A DNA stretch of 64,000 nucleotides from Ammoniphilus resinae (GCF_017873965.1 NZ_JAGGKT010000001.1:62001-126000), one strand, 5' to 3'; positions 1 through 11,992 are shown, counted from the stretch's first letter. Translations and numbers: made by a program. Notes: generated by a model not told the origin, from the letters alone.

Positions 1-714
1 GTCGTTCCGGAGAAGATTGAAATGATTGTGAAAGGCATTGCAGACGGCTGTGAACAGGCCGGCTGTTCCTTAATCGGCGGTGAAACGGCTGAAATGCCAG
101 GGATGTACACAGATGGCGAATACGATATTGCTGGTTTCTCGGTTGGAATGGTTGACAAAAAGAAACTAATTGATGGATCTGCGGTGAAAGCAGGAGACGT
201 ATTAATCGGTCTTGCTTCAAGCGGAGTTCACAGCAATGGGTTTTCCTTGGTCAGAAAGGTTCTTTTGGAGGATAACAAATTATCCCTTACTTCCCGCATG
301 GAAGAGCTAGACAATCAGGTGCTTGGAAACGTCCTGTTAGAGCCTACCCGCATTTATGTTAAGTCCATTCTAAGCGTATTAGAGGAAATCCCTCTACACG
401 GTTTGGTGCATATGACAGGCGGCGGATTCTACGATAACATCCCAAGAATTGTTCCAGAAGGCTTGCAAGCGGAAATTCAAAAGGGAACCTGGTCCATTCT
501 TCCGATTTTTAACCTGATCCAGGAAAAGGGCTCGATTTCCGATTACGATATGTTTAGGACATTTAATATGGGGATTGGCATGGTTTTAGTTGCCGATTCA
601 AAAAATAAGGATGCTTTGTTAGATAAACTAAAAGCACTTGGGGAACAAGCCTATGTCATTGGTTCGATCCAAGAGGGTGATGAGGAAGTTCGGATTGTCG
701 GAGGGAATGAATAA
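1..714 (+). CDS. purM: Phosphoribosylformylglycinamidine cyclo-ligase, C-terminal part
   Basis: AIR synthetase converts FGAM to aminoimidazole ribotide with ATP in purine synthesis. The reading frame is open from base 1, so the start and roughly the first third of the protein lie outside the window; about 237 residues remain. The segment LIGGETAEMPGMY and the later GVHSNGFSLVR and HMTGGGFYDNIPR stretches are typical of PurM. The TAA stop shares one base with the purN ATG (TAATG), so the two are translationally coupled. purN, purH and purD follow in the order of the Bacillus pur operon. Confidence 0.97.
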   Translation, partial: VVPEKIEMIVKGIADGCEQAGCSLIGGETAEMPGMYTDGEYDIAGFSVGMVDKKKLIDGSAVKAGDVLIGLASSGVHSNGFSLVRKVLLEDNKLSLTSRMEELDNQVLGNVLLEPTRIYVKSILSVLEEIPLHGLVHMTGGGFYDNIPRIVPEGLQAEIQKGTWSILPIFNLIQEKGSISDYDMFRTFNMGIGMVLVADSKNKDALLDKLKALGEQAYVIGSIQEGDEEVRIVGGNE

Positions 715-1316
715 TGAAGATCGCTGTGTTTGCTTCCGGCTCCGGCTCCAACTTTTCCGCCATGATGGGGGCGATTCGGGCCGACAAACTGCCTGGTGTA
801 GAGGTAGCTCTATTGGTTTGCGATCGCCCCGGAGCCTTGGTTGAGGGTCGGGCAGAACAGGAATCCATTCCTGTTTTTTCTTTTCAGCCTAAGCAGCATG
901 CTGACAAGTTGGCTTACGAGCAAGTCATTTTGCAGGAATTAAAGAAAAAACAAGTGGAGTGGATCATCTTGGCCGGTTATATGAGATTGATCGGGGATAC
1001 CCTGTTAGAGGCTTATCAAGGGAGAATCATTAATTTACATCCATCCCTTCTTCCTGCTTTTACCGGTAAGGATGCCATTGGCCAAGCCCTAGAATATGGG
1101 GTGAAAGTAACCGGAGTTACCGTCCACTTTGTCGATGCTGGAATGGACACCGGACCGATTATCGCCCAAAGGGTGGTACCCATTTTGGAGGGGGATACCC
1201 GAGAAACGCTGACAAAGAGAATTCAAGAACAAGAACATCAATTATTGCCTGAAGTTGTGCGATTAGTACAAGAAGGAAAAGTGAAACTTATAGGCAGAAA
1301 GGTGGGAGTGCAGTGA
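714..1316 (+). CDS. purN: Phosphoribosylglycinamide formyltransferase
   Basis: GAR transformylase uses 10-formyl-THF to formylate GAR, the third step of purine synthesis. The 200-residue length is normal. The N-terminal loop ASGSGSNF binds the phosphoribosyl group. Asn107 and His109 in [10 protein letters not shown] and Asp145 in DAGMDTGP correspond to the known catalytic triad Asn-His-Asp. The start overlaps the purM stop by one base and the gene overlaps purH by four bases (GTGA), consistent with coupled translation inside one operon. Confidence 0.97.
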   Translation: MKIAVFASGSGSNFSAMMGAIRADKLPGVEVALLVCDRPGALVEGRAEQESIPVFSFQPKQHADKLAYEQVILQELKKKQVEWIILAGYMRLIGDTLLEAYQGRIINLHPSLLPAFTGKDAIGQALEYGVKVTGVTVHFVDAGMDTGPIIAQRVVPILEGDTRETLTKRIQEQEHQLLPEVVRLVQEGKVKLIGRKVGVQ

Positions 1317-2848
1317 AAAGAGCATTAATCAGTGTATCAGACAAAACGGGAATCGTTCCTTTTGCTAAGGAATTAGTGGAATTAGGTGTAGAGATTATCT
1401 CCACAGGGGGTACTGCGAAACTTCTAAAAGAGCAAGGAGTAAAGGTTACGGGTATTTCTGAGGTCACCGGTTTTCCAGAGATTCTCGATGGGCGTGTAAA
1501 AACCTTGCACCCTAACATTCATAGCGGACTGCTTGCCATTCGTGACAAGGAAGAGCACCAAAAACAGTTGGAAGAGTTAAAGATCCAGCCCATCGATTTG
1601 GTTGTGGTGAATCTTTATCCTTTTAAAGAAACCATTAGCAAAGAGAATGTTGCTTATGAGGACGCGATTGAAAATATTGATATCGGCGGCCCAACCATGC
1701 TTCGTTCTGCTGCGAAAAACCACGCTTTTGTCACCGTTGTCGTAGATGCAGGGGATTATCCTACGATTCTTGAAGAGGTGAAAGCGGGTGGGGATACTAG
1801 TCTTAAAACCCGTCGCCGTCTAGCAGCAAAAGTTTTCCGCCATACAGCAGCTTACGATGCCTTGATCTCCAATTACCTCACTGAACAAGTAGGGGAAGAA
1901 TGGCCAGATCAATTAACGGTTACCTTCGAAAAGGTGCAGTCGCTTCGTTATGGGGAGAATCCTCATCAAAAAGCAGGTTTCTATAAGGAGCCATTAGCAA
2001 AAGCTGGCACTTTAAGCACAGCCGAGCAATTGAACGGTAAAGAGCTTTCCTACAATAACATTAATGATGCAGATGCGGCATTGCAGTTGGTTAAGGAATT
2101 CGACCAACCGGCAGTGGTTGCAGTGAAGCATATGAATCCTTGCGGAGTGGGGACAGGTCAAACGATTTTTGAGGCCTATCAGAAGGCCTATGAATCGGAT
2201 CCCGTTTCTATTTTTGGCGGAATCATTGCAGCCAACCGTGTGATTGATCGGGAAACTGCGCTTCGAATGAAAGAGCTCTTTTTAGAGATCATTATGGCTC
2301 CAGATTTTGAACCGGATGCATTGGATGTCTTGAAAGAAAAGAAAAACCTTCGTCTCCTTAAACTAGGTGAGTTGAAAAATGAAGGCAACCCAAGTTTGCG
2401 TTTGTCCTCCGTTCAAGGAGGCGTGTTGATCCAGGAAGAGGATCGTAAGCAAGCGGAACTTGCAGATTTGAAGGTCGTTACTGAGCGGAAACCAACTGAT
2501 GAAGAGCTCGAACAGCTTTTATTTAGCTGGAAAGTAGTCAAGCATGTGAAGTCCAATGCTATTGTTTTGGTGAAAGATTTCATGACCGTAGGAGTTGGAG
2601 CAGGTCAGATGAACCGTGTGGGTTCAGCAAAGATTGCCATTGAGCAAGCAGGAGAAAAATCCGCAGGGAGTGTGCTTGCGTCTGATGCCTTTTTCCCAAT
2701 GCCGGATACCCTGCAAGAGGCGGCAAAGGCTGGAATCACTGCGATCATTCAACCAGGTGGATCGATTCGTGATCAAGATTCCATCGATGAAGCGAATAAG
2801 CATGGCATTGCGATGGTGTTTACTGGTAATCGTCATTTTAAACATTAG
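1313..2848 (+). CDS. purH: Bifunctional AICAR transformylase / IMP cyclohydrolase
   Basis: This enzyme catalyses the last two steps to IMP. The N-terminal MGS-like domain (about residues 1-195, [14 protein letters not shown]) is the cyclohydrolase. The rest is AICAR transformylase, with the catalytic Lys272-His273 pair in KHMNPCGVG. At 511 residues it is full length. The start is GTG at 1313, preceded by a GGTGGGAG ribosome-binding site and overlapping the purN stop. Confidence 0.97.
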   Translation: MKRALISVSDKTGIVPFAKELVELGVEIISTGGTAKLLKEQGVKVTGISEVTGFPEILDGRVKTLHPNIHSGLLAIRDKEEHQKQLEELKIQPIDLVVVNLYPFKETISKENVAYEDAIENIDIGGPTMLRSAAKNHAFVTVVVDAGDYPTILEEVKAGGDTSLKTRRRLAAKVFRHTAAYDALISNYLTEQVGEEWPDQLTVTFEKVQSLRYGENPHQKAGFYKEPLAKAGTLSTAEQLNGKELSYNNINDADAALQLVKEFDQPAVVAVKHMNPCGVGTGQTIFEAYQKAYESDPVSIFGGIIAANRVIDRETALRMKELFLEIIMAPDFEPDALDVLKEKKNLRLLKLGELKNEGNPSLRLSSVQGGVLIQEEDRKQAELADLKVVTERKPTDEELEQLLFSWKVVKHVKSNAIVLVKDFMTVGVGAGQMNRVGSAKIAIEQAGEKSAGSVLASDAFFPMPDTLQEAAKAGITAIIQPGGSIRDQDSIDEANKHGIAMVFTGNRHFKH

Positions 2849-2863
2849 TTCTGGGAGGATTCC

Positions 2864-4129
2864 ATGAAGGTATTAATTGTTGGGAGCGGCGGGCGTGAAC
2901 ACGCGATTGCCTGGAAGCTATCCCAAAGCCCGAAGGTAGAAAAGATTTATTGTGCCCCTGGAAATGCGGGGATTGCTGAACATGCTGAATGTGTCCCAAT
3001 TGGGGTGAATGATTTCGAGAAATTGACGGCTTTTGCCAAGGACAACAAAGTAGACCTCACTTTTGTCGGACCTGAAGAGCCTCTTTTAAATGGCATCGTC
3101 GATGAATTTGAAGAAAAGGGGCTTGTTGTATTTGGTCCTCGCAAAGAAGCAGCATTCATTGAGGGCAGTAAAACATTTGCGAAAAACCTGATGCAGAAAT
3201 ATCAGATTCCAACCGCAGCCTATGCTTCATTTACCCAGTACGAGGAAGCTTTGGCTTATATTCAGCAGCAAGGTGCACCGATCGTCATCAAGGCTGATGG
3301 GCTTGCTGCAGGAAAAGGGGTTGTCGTCGCGATGACCCTTGAGGAAGCAGAGACGGCTTTAAAAGACATGATGCTTGATGAATCACTTGGTCTAGCAGGA
3401 GCAAAGGTTGTCATTGAGGAATTTCTGCAGGGCGAAGAGCTTACTCTTCTTTCCTTTGTGGATGGCACAACGGTGAAACCCATGATCCCTTCTCAGGATC
3501 ACAAACAGGTTTTTGATCAAGACAAAGGACCAAATACGGGCGGAATGGGAACTTACTCTCCTGTACCCCAAATGTCTGCGGAGTTAATTCAGCAAATTAT
3601 GGACGAGATTGTGCTCCCCACGGTAAAAGCGATGGATAGTGAAGGGGTTCCTTTTAAAGGGATTCTTTACACGGGATTGATGATTACGAAAAACGGGCCG
3701 AAGGTCATCGAATACAATGCACGTTTTGGCGACCCTGAAACCCAGGTTGTATTGCCATTGTTGCAGACCGATCTGATGGATATCTTTATTGCAGGGGTTT
3801 CCGGTGAATTGGAGCAATTGCACATTCAGTGGAAAGATGGTGCCGCAGTATGTGTGATCATGGCTTCTGGCGGATATCCTGGTTCTTATGAAAAAGGGAA
3901 GGAAATTCTCGGTCTTGATTCGGTTGCCGCTGGCGATGCAGTGGTCTTTCATGCGGGTACAGCCTTCCAGGAAGGTAAAATTGTCACCAATGGCGGTCGG
4001 GTGCTTGGCGTAACAGCCATTGGTGGTTCAATTAAGCAAGCAAGAGAAAAGGCCTATCAGGCGGTGGAACACATTTCTTTTGAAGGTGCCCATTATCGCA
4101 AGGATATTGCTCTGAAGGCTTTAAGATAA
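2864..4129 (+). CDS. purD: Phosphoribosylamine-glycine ligase
   Basis: GAR synthetase joins glycine to phosphoribosylamine using ATP. The 421-residue protein has the N-terminal GSGGREHAIAWKL motif, an ATP-grasp core with KADGLAAGKGVVV, and the family signature RFGDPETQ in the metal-binding region. A GGGAGG site precedes the ATG by a normal distance, 15 bases after the purH stop. It is the last gene of the purine operon here; the next genes face the other way. Confidence 0.97.
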   Translation: MKVLIVGSGGREHAIAWKLSQSPKVEKIYCAPGNAGIAEHAECVPIGVNDFEKLTAFAKDNKVDLTFVGPEEPLLNGIVDEFEEKGLVVFGPRKEAAFIEGSKTFAKNLMQKYQIPTAAYASFTQYEEALAYIQQQGAPIVIKADGLAAGKGVVVAMTLEEAETALKDMMLDESLGLAGAKVVIEEFLQGEELTLLSFVDGTTVKPMIPSQDHKQVFDQDKGPNTGGMGTYSPVPQMSAELIQQIMDEIVLPTVKAMDSEGVPFKGILYTGLMITKNGPKVIEYNARFGDPETQVVLPLLQTDLMDIFIAGVSGELEQLHIQWKDGAAVCVIMASGGYPGSYEKGKEILGLDSVAAGDAVVFHAGTAFQEGKIVTNGGRVLGVTAIGGSIKQAREKAYQAVEHISFEGAHYRKDIALKALR

Positions 4130-4261
4130 TCAGGATTTGTAACGTCCTTTATTGCGGCTCCCAAATTGAGCCCATAGATAGACAATGACTGCGAGTGAAC
4201 CAACGGTTCCGACGACGGTGAATAGATGGTCACCGATCCATTCCCAAAATGCGGGTCCCAT
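4130..4261 (-). CDS. Small single-pass membrane protein, EYxxD-like
   Basis: This is a 43-residue ORF with one membrane segment (about residues 13-33) and a basic C-terminal tail (SRNKGRYKS). The N-terminal EWIGD resembles the Glu-aromatic-x-x-Asp signature of the small Bacillus EYxxD membrane proteins; that match is from memory. Its ATG overlaps the stop of the upstream DUF2892 gene (TAATG), and an AGGGGGGA ribosome-binding site lies in the end of that gene, so translation is probably coupled. Function is unknown. Confidence 0.65.
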   Translation of the reverse strand: MGPAFWEWIGDHLFTVVGTVGSLAVIVYLWAQFGSRNKGRYKS

Positions 4262-4569
4262 TATCTATATTCCCCCCTTTCTTCTTCGGAAGAATGCGGG
4301 GGTTCTATTTTTGTTCGGGCAAATTTAACGGTTCCATAAGGAACTTTCCGCCTCGACTCTTTCTCCGGAATCGTATTTACGTTAAATAGGGCAAGTCCGG
4401 GGCAAAAACGAGTAATCCCCTCCGTCACCTTCATCGCTGAAGTAAGAGCAATAAACTTTGGAAAGGTCTTGTCTGGTCTATGTACCATGCTGGATACGCT
4501 CCAGGCAAGTCCGAATAAGCCAATGGTGATACGGAAAAAAGCATCCATCGAACCAACATTCTTTTTCAT
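4261..4569 (-). CDS. DUF2892 (YgaP-like) membrane protein
   Basis: A protein of about 102 residues starting MKKNVGSMDAFFR. It has hydrophobic stretches around residues 9-25 and 35-50 and the FCPGLALFNVNT sequence typical of DUF2892, where a Cys-Pro lies near the end of the second helix. The start at 4569 is preferred because GAGGGAGGG lies six to seven bases upstream; an in-frame ATG two codons earlier would sit on the ribosome-binding site. The C-terminal 35 residues are charged and longer than usual for the family. It is coupled to the 43-residue gene downstream and divergent from yerB. Confidence 0.75.
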   Translation of the reverse strand: MKKNVGSMDAFFRITIGLFGLAWSVSSMVHRPDKTFPKFIALTSAMKVTEGITRFCPGLALFNVNTIPEKESRRKVPYGTVKFARTKIEPPHSSEEERGEYR

Positions 4570-4660
4570 TTTCATCCCTCCCTCGGATAGATTTATTGTT
4601 TGTTTATTAGAAAAAACGATACTGGGAAAACCTGATTGAATGGAAGGAAATAGGGTGTTT

Positions 4661-4668
4661 TTGTCGAA
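4661..4668 (+). promoter_or_regulatory. Possible Spo0A box upstream of yerB
   Basis: TTGTCGAA matches the 0A-box core (TGTCGAA). It lies 31 bases before the yerB start, between divergently transcribed genes. One short match is weak evidence on its own. Confidence 0.3.
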
Positions 4669-4699
4669 AACATAGGGCAAAGAAGGAGAGGCGAAATGG

Positions 4700-5755
4700 A
4701 TGAAAATCATAAAATGGGCTCTACCCACTGTACTCGCGTTCACTTTAACAGCCTGTATGGGAGGGAAAACACCAGATCTACCGAACAATCAGGAACAGCC
4801 ATCTGGAAAGCAGGAGCAGCAGCAGACTCAAAATCCGCCTGAGGTGGAAAAAACGTTTAAATATACGGCCCCCTTAACAGGGATGGGGACCGATGAAGAA
4901 TTGCCCAAACGAACGATTATGGTGATGGTAAACAATGCCCCACAGGCCCGCCCGCAATCCGGTCTGGATCAAGCCGACCTAGTCTATGAGATCCTGGCTG
5001 AGGGTTGGATTACCAGATTTGTTGCCATCTATCATAGTGAGAAACCTGAAGTCATTGGGCCTGTGCGCAGTATTCGGTCCTATTATGTGGATCTTGGCGG
5101 CAGATTGGATGCGATCATGGTACATGCTGGGGGAAGTCCGGCGGCCCTATCCACTTTGGAAGGAAAAGGGATGGCCCATTTAGACGAAATTTATAATGGC
5201 GGCGGCTATTTTTGGCGCGAAAGCTTCCGCAAACCCCCGCATAACTTATATACCGATTTAACGAAAATTTGGGATGGTGCAAAAGCATTAGGATTCCGTG
5301 AAGAAGGGGAAATCCCCAAGTTGGATTTTGCTGCGGAGGATGCCGATGTTTCTGGCGATGCTGGAAATATCGTAAAGATTCGTTATTCCGAAGGGTACAA
5401 TGCAAGTTATGAGTATGATGCGGCTGCAAAAAACTACAAGCGCCTCACGAACGGAGAGCCGCACCTGGACCTTACCACCAAAAAACAGTTAACCGCGGTC
5501 AATGTCATGATCATTGAAGCCCCCCATCGCATTATTGATAATGAGGGGCGCAGAGACATCAATTTGTTTGGGCCCGGCGAGGGAATGTTGCTTCAGCGGG
5601 GGAAAGTTCAACCGATTAAGTGGGAGATGAAAGATGGCATTATCCGCGCATACTCTAAGGACGACGGAGCCGAGGTGAAATGGTTCCCGGGGAACACTTG
5701 GATTAACGTTATTCCGGACAAGCCAGGGTTACAGGAGGCTGTGGTGGTGGAATAG
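4700..5755 (+). CDS. yerB: DUF3048 lipoprotein YerB
   Basis: A 351-residue predicted lipoprotein. It has a signal peptide with the lipobox LTAC (lipidated Cys19), a Gln/Pro-rich linker to about residue 50, then the two DUF3048 domains. Conserved-looking motifs include RPQSGLDQADLVYE and GPVRSIRSYY. A YerB-type lipoprotein occupies the same position in Bacillus subtilis, between purD and pcrB. Molecular function is not established. The ATG at 4700 has an AAGGAGAGG site upstream. Confidence 0.85.
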   Translation: MKIIKWALPTVLAFTLTACMGGKTPDLPNNQEQPSGKQEQQQTQNPPEVEKTFKYTAPLTGMGTDEELPKRTIMVMVNNAPQARPQSGLDQADLVYEILAEGWITRFVAIYHSEKPEVIGPVRSIRSYYVDLGGRLDAIMVHAGGSPAALSTLEGKGMAHLDEIYNGGGYFWRESFRKPPHNLYTDLTKIWDGAKALGFREEGEIPKLDFAAEDADVSGDAGNIVKIRYSEGYNASYEYDAAAKNYKRLTNGEPHLDLTTKKQLTAVNVMIIEAPHRIIDNEGRRDINLFGPGEGMLLQRGKVQPIKWEMKDGIIRAYSKDDGAEVKWFPGNTWINVIPDKPGLQEAVVVE

Positions 5756-5774
5756 TCGGAACCACGGTCCGGCA

Positions 5775-5796
5775 TCTCCTGAAAATTGGAGTTTTT
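5775..5796 (+). terminator. Weak intrinsic terminator after yerB
   Basis: A short CTCC/GGAG stem is followed by five T residues, 20 bases after the yerB stop. The stem is only four to five pairs. Confidence 0.4.
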
Positions 5797-5809
5797 GTCA
5801 CAGAACCTT

Positions 5810-6060
5810 GATGATGACCATTTTCACTTTTTCCAATGAGTATTTTGTCATCATAACCTCGGTGATGACCATTTTCACTTTTTCCAACGGGCATTTTGGT
5901 CATCATAACCTCGGTGATGACCATTTTCACTTTTTCCAACGGGCATTTTGGTCATCATAACCCTGATGATGACCGTTTTTACTTTTTCCAATGGGTATTT
6001 TGGTCATCATAACCCCGATAATGACCGGTCTCCCAATTTCCAATGAGCATTTGGTCATCA
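5810..6060. repeat. Palindrome array 1: 51-52 bp units with GGTCATCAT/TGATGACC arms
   Basis: About five tandem units. The TGATGACC arm recurs at 5812, 5863, 5915, 5967 and (as TAATGACC) 6019, a period of 51-52 bp. Each unit has an inverted repeat, GGTCATCAT, seven to eight bases, then TGATGACC, followed by a conserved spacer containing TTTTCACTTTTTCCAA. No credible gene lies in 5756-6355; minus-strand frames here only translate the repeat. A related array with the same arms but another spacer is at 56830-57107. Confidence 0.9.
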
Positions 6061-6355
6061 TTATAGCGGATCCTCTGCCCGTACAGTTCCAGGTTACCCC
6101 CACTTGGCTCGCCCCTTTAACCACTCTCCCCTTCTCTCAGTCACGCCTCCCTTTGATTCCTATTGCAAAATAGAAGCCTATCGCATATATTATAATTGTA
6201 CACTTTATTCCTTGAAAATTTTAACGTGGTACAACATCGCAGATAATAACATAAACACGAGCCCTTTCTTGTGAAAGTAGAAGCTGACCCTATGGGATAG
6301 TGGATAGAAGGATCACAAAAATATAACCCATCCATTTTAAGAGAGGTGAAAGTCA

Positions 6356-6655
6356 GTGCAATTGGATAAGATTAAAGGAAAAGAATTAGAGCAGTTGTTT
6401 AAAGCTATTCTTTCGCTGAAATCGATGGACGAATGTTATGTCTTTTTTGATGATTTGTGTACGGTTAACGAGATCAAGTCTATGGCCCAACGTCTAGAAG
6501 TTGCCAGAATGCTGCGTGAAGGATTCACGTACAATCAGATCGAAGAGGAAACAGGCGCCAGTACTGCTACGATTTCTCGTGTCAAGCGCTGCCTGAATTA
6601 TGGAAATGAAGGTTACCAATTAACCTTAGATCGGGTAGCCGAACTTGATAAGTAA
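6356..6655 (+). CDS. yerC: TrpR-related DNA-binding protein, YerC/YecD family
   Basis: A 99-residue cytoplasmic protein. The middle and C-terminal half carry a TrpR-like helix-turn-helix: VNEIKSMAQRLEVARMLREG, then FTYNQIEEETGASTATISRV. The start is GTG, with GAGAGGTGA upstream. In B. subtilis yerC also sits between yerB and pcrB. The regulated genes are not known for this family. It is followed by an intrinsic terminator at 6704. Confidence 0.88.
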   Translation: MQLDKIKGKELEQLFKAILSLKSMDECYVFFDDLCTVNEIKSMAQRLEVARMLREGFTYNQIEEETGASTATISRVKRCLNYGNEGYQLTLDRVAELDK

Positions 6656-6703
6656 CTAAGAAGGGAATATTTTTCATCCCTAATCATTCCGGATAAACTT
6701 TAG

Positions 6704-6729
6704 CCTCCTGTTCAAAACGGGAGGTTTTT
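6704..6729 (+). terminator. Intrinsic terminator after yerC
   Basis: Stem CCTCCTGTT / AACGGGAGG (one G-T pair) with a three-base loop, followed by TTTTT. Confidence 0.75.
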
Positions 6730-6733
6730 CATT

Positions 6734-6761
6734 TTGTTAGCATAAGAGAATTCGGTATAAT
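6734..6761 (+). promoter_or_regulatory. Sigma-A promoter for pcrB-pcrA-ligA
   Basis: TTGTTA, 16 bases, then a consensus TATAAT. It lies just past the yerC terminator and 35 bases before the pcrB start, which suggests the pcrB-pcrA-ligA unit has its own promoter. Confidence 0.65.
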
Positions 6762-6796
6762 GGATTCATCCTGTGCGAATGGGGAGGACGAAGGAA

Positions 6797-7489
6797 GTGG
6801 ATATCAAAGAATGGCGGCATGTTTTTAAACTGGACCCTGACAAGGAACTGAATGACAGTCAAATCGAGGCGATATGTGAGTCGGGGACAGATGCCATCAT
6901 GATTGGCGGAACCCAAGGGGTTTCTTACGATAATACGATTGACCTGATGGCCAGGGTACGGCGGTTTCCACTGCCCTGTGTACTCGAGGTTTCCAATATA
7001 GATTCCGTGGTTCCGGGATTTGATTTATATCTCGTTCCCATGGTCGTCAATGCAGGAAGTGCAGATTGGATTGTTGGTAAGCACGTGGAAGGTTTAATGG
7101 ATTATGGGGCTTTGGTCAAGTGGCATGAGGTGGCTGTGGAGGGATACATTATTTTAAATCCTAAGGCGGAAGCCGCTAAATTAACAGAAGCGAAAACAAA
7201 TCTCACAATTGAGGAAGCAAAGGCATATGCGAGGTTTGTTGACCAAATGGTGAAGCTCCCCATTTTATATGTTGAATACAGTGGAACATACGGCGATCCA
7301 GCACTGTTACGAGCGGTTCGTTCGGTTGTGAAGCAAGCCCGGCTTTTCTATGGCGGAGGGATAAAAGAAGTCTCGCAAGCAGCGGAAATCGCCGAAATTG
7401 CGGATACGGTGATTGTCGGAAATGTGATCTATGAAAATTTGCAAACCGCGCTGGAAACTGTGAATAGCGTAAAAAATACGGTAAAATAA
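6797..7489 (+). CDS. pcrB: Heptaprenylglyceryl phosphate synthase
   Basis: PcrB transfers a heptaprenyl group to sn-glycerol-1-phosphate, an archaeal-type ether-lipid step found in Bacillales. The TIM-barrel protein has ESGTDAIMIGGTQGV, LYLVPMVVNAG, and the glycerol-phosphate-binding YVEYSGTYGDP and FYGGGIK motifs. I place the start at the GTG at 6797, giving 230 residues, because a GGGGAGG site precedes it by nine bases and the protein then begins at the EWRHVFKLDP region where known PcrB proteins begin. An in-frame GTG at 6773 would add eight residues without support. Confidence 0.93.
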   Translation: MDIKEWRHVFKLDPDKELNDSQIEAICESGTDAIMIGGTQGVSYDNTIDLMARVRRFPLPCVLEVSNIDSVVPGFDLYLVPMVVNAGSADWIVGKHVEGLMDYGALVKWHEVAVEGYIILNPKAEAAKLTEAKTNLTIEEAKAYARFVDQMVKLPILYVEYSGTYGDPALLRAVRSVVKQARLFYGGGIKEVSQAAEIAEIADTVIVGNVIYENLQTALETVNSVKNTVK

Positions 7490-7534
7490 AATAAAATAAA
7501 AACATATGTTCTTTTCGGAAGGGGAAGGTGAAAG

Positions 7535-9727
7535 TTGAGTTTTTTTGTGGGAGAAACGGACGTGTTAAAAGGCCTAAATCCCGAACAGCGGGATGCGGTT
7601 GTCACAACAGAAGGGCCACTTCTCATTGTCGCAGGGGCAGGGAGTGGGAAAACCAGAGTCTTAACGCAGCGAATCGGCTATTTAATTAAGGAAAAGCAGG
7701 TTCCGCCATGGACCATCTTAGCGATTACGTTTACGAATAAAGCGGCGCGAGAGATGAAAAACCGGATCGCAGCACTAACAGGCCCAACAGCAGAGGAAAT
7801 CTGGATTTCTACCTTTCACTCGATGTGTGTACGAATCTTGCGCAGGGATATTGACCGGCTTGGTTACAGCAGAAGCTTTTCCATTCTGGACTCTAGTGAT
7901 CAACTTTCGGTTATCAAGCAATGCCAAAAAGAATTAAACATTGATCCGAAGAAATTTGATCCGCGGGCCATTCTTTCTGTCATTAGCTCAGCTAAAAATG
8001 AGTTGAAGGATCCTGACCGATTTGGAAACCTTGTTGGTGATCCTTTTATGTCTGTGGCACATGACGTGTACAAGCTCTATCAAAAAAAGTTGAAGAGCAA
8101 TAATGCCTTGGACTTTGACGATTTGATCATGATTACGATTCAACTGTTTTCGACGATGCCTGAGGTTTTGGACTTCTATCAAAGGAAATTCCTCTATGTC
8201 CATGTTGATGAATATCAAGATACGAATCGTGCTCAGTATATGCTTGTGAGGATGCTGGCAGATCGGCACAAAAATATATGTGTGGTAGGTGACTCCGACC
8301 AGTCTATCTATCGTTGGCGTGGAGCAGATATCTCTAATATCCTTAATTTCGAGAAGGATTATCCAAATGCTACGGTTGTGAAATTAGAGCAAAATTACCG
8401 TTCCACCAAACGGATTCTGGCTGCAGCCAACCAAGTGATTCGTAGGAATGCCGGGCGAAAGGAAAAGAATCTTTGGACGGAGAACGACGAAGGTAGCAAG
8501 ATTCAGTTTTTCGAGGCGGATTCAGAGCATGCGGAAGCCTATTATATTGCTGACCAGATCAATAAGGGTGTTCGGGAAGGTAAGAAGTATCAAGATTTTG
8601 CGGTCCTCTATAGGACAAACGCTCAGTCGCGTGTGGTCGAGGAAGTCTTTCTTAAATCGAATATACCATACGGAATTGTGGGCGGAACCAAGTTCTATGA
8701 TCGGAAAGAAATTAAAGACGTATTAGCCTATTTACGCTTGATTTCTAATCCCGATGATGACATCAGTTTGCAGCGCGTGATTAATGTTCCCAAACGAGGA
8801 ATCGGCCAGGCCACTGTGGACAAGCTTTCCTCTTTTGCAGCAGCGCAGGGAATCTCGCTTTACCGGGCGATTCATGAAGCCGGTCAAATCGGATTAAGTG
8901 GAAAAGCGGGCAAAACCATTCAAGAATTCGCTATGATGATTCAGGCCCTGGAAGGGATGAAGGAATACCTGAGTGTTACGGAATTGACCGAAGAATTGAT
9001 CGAACGCACAGGGTATCGGGAAATGTACAGACTGGAAGGTACACTTGAAGCCAGGGCTCGGATGGAAAACATTGATGAATTTCTTTCCGTTACACAGGAT
9101 TTTGAACAGAAAAGTGAAGATAAATCGCTGCTTTCCTTCTTAACGGAACTTGCCTTGGTGGCAGATATTGATCAAGTCGACGAAACCGATCCAAATGATC
9201 AGGTCATTCTGATGACCCTGCATAGTGCTAAAGGGCTTGAATTTCCTACTGTCTTTTTAATTGGGATGGAAGAAGGGGTATTTCCTCATTCTCGTTCCCT
9301 GTCCGATGAAGAGGAAATGGAAGAAGAAAGACGATTAGCCTATGTCGGAATTACGCGGGCTGAACAAGTCCTCCATCTAACCAGAGCGCAGATGAGAACC
9401 CTTTATGGTCGGACGACGATTAACGCTCCATCCCGCTTTTTAAAAGAAATTCCGGCTGAACTGTTGGAAGGAGAGGAACCTGCACCGGCTAGGTCGCCTT
9501 ATGAATCCCGCATTTCCCAACGAGTGGTTCGGATGGAGCCCGCACAAGGGGCAGATCTGTCCCAAGAGTGGAGTGTGGGGAATAAGGTTGAACATGGAAA
9601 ATGGGGCATTGGCACCGTCGTCAGCCGCAGAGGTGATGGAGACAGTCTCGAGCTTGATATCGCTTTTCCTTCCCCGGTTGGGATCAAGAAGTTGCTAGCG
9701 AAGTTTGCACCAATTAAAAAGATATAA
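7535..9727 (+). CDS. pcrA: ATP-dependent DNA helicase PcrA
   Basis: Superfamily 1 3'-5' helicase for repair and rolling-circle replication. The 730 residues carry all motifs in order: Walker A GAGSGKT (34-40), [12 protein letters not shown], Walker [39 protein letters not shown] and YVGITRAEQ. The C-terminal tail ends in the [17 protein letters not shown] region typical of Bacillus PcrA. The start is TTG at 7535 with a GGGGAAGGTG site. ligA follows after 12 bases. Confidence 0.97.
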   Translation: MSFFVGETDVLKGLNPEQRDAVVTTEGPLLIVAGAGSGKTRVLTQRIGYLIKEKQVPPWTILAITFTNKAAREMKNRIAALTGPTAEEIWISTFHSMCVRILRRDIDRLGYSRSFSILDSSDQLSVIKQCQKELNIDPKKFDPRAILSVISSAKNELKDPDRFGNLVGDPFMSVAHDVYKLYQKKLKSNNALDFDDLIMITIQLFSTMPEVLDFYQRKFLYVHVDEYQDTNRAQYMLVRMLADRHKNICVVGDSDQSIYRWRGADISNILNFEKDYPNATVVKLEQNYRSTKRILAAANQVIRRNAGRKEKNLWTENDEGSKIQFFEADSEHAEAYYIADQINKGVREGKKYQDFAVLYRTNAQSRVVEEVFLKSNIPYGIVGGTKFYDRKEIKDVLAYLRLISNPDDDISLQRVINVPKRGIGQATVDKLSSFAAAQGISLYRAIHEAGQIGLSGKAGKTIQEFAMMIQALEGMKEYLSVTELTEELIERTGYREMYRLEGTLEARARMENIDEFLSVTQDFEQKSEDKSLLSFLTELALVADIDQVDETDPNDQVILMTLHSAKGLEFPTVFLIGMEEGVFPHSRSLSDEEEMEEERRLAYVGITRAEQVLHLTRAQMRTLYGRTTINAPSRFLKEIPAELLEGEEPAPARSPYESRISQRVVRMEPAQGADLSQEWSVGNKVEHGKWGIGTVVSRRGDGDSLELDIAFPSPVGIKKLLAKFAPIKKI

Positions 9728-9739
9728 AGGGTGGCTTAA

Positions 9740-11743
<2,004 letters not shown>

Positions 11744-11750
11744 GGAGATT

Positions 11751-11766
11751 GGGGGTCAGCCCCCCC
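11751..11766. repeat. GGGGGTCA-GCCCCCCC palindrome
   Basis: A GC-rich near-palindrome 8 bases after ligA. It resembles the perfect CGGGGTCAGACCCCG at 12165. The two flank array A and the small TTG-start gene. Confidence 0.6.
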
Positions 11767-11777
11767 TACGAGGCGGA

Positions 11778-11961
11778 TAGCGGAAACCTTTTCCGTTATG
11801 ATCGAGAATGTCAAGAAAATAAGCTCAGTAGCGGAAAAGTTTTCCGTTATTGAGCTTTTTATGCCTTATTTAAAACACTTTACGGGCAATAACGGAAAAC
11901 CTTTCCGTTAAACATAACTTTACAGATCAGAAAAATTAGATAGCGGAAAGAAATTCCTTTA
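11778..11961. repeat. Palindrome array A: four 21-bp TAACGGAAAA/TTTTCCGTTA elements
   Basis: Four 21-bp imperfect palindromes start at 11778, 11829, 11890 and 11941, so spacings are 51, 61 and 51 bp. The arms fit T-A-[AG]-CGGAAA and TTTCCGTTA; the last copy is more degenerate. Inter-element sequences are 30, 40 and 30 bases and unlike one another. Array B at 22994-23178 has the same layout. Confidence 0.9.
11819..11862 (+). terminator. Intrinsic terminator built around an array-A palindrome
   Basis: AAGCTCA and TGAGCTT extend the palindrome at 11829-11849 into a stem of about 18 pairs, followed by TTTT. It is the first strong terminator after ligA. Confidence 0.7.
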
Positions 11962-11992
11962 TTTTCTTAATTGATGTGGAAATGGCTTCTCA

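Noticed and set aside
3584-3952. 122-residue minus-strand frame inside purD
   Set aside because: Shadow frame of a clear housekeeping gene, with no initiation signal.
5709-6124. Minus-strand proteins with repeated ENGHHRGYDD-like units
   Set aside because: They are translations of the 52-bp DNA array, have no ribosome-binding site and overlap the end of yerB.
11778-11961. CRISPR array (21-bp repeats, 30-base spacers)
   Set aside because: Only four copies, repeats diverge, one gap is 40 bases, repeats are fully palindromic, and no cas gene is present. Array B is rejected for the same reasons.
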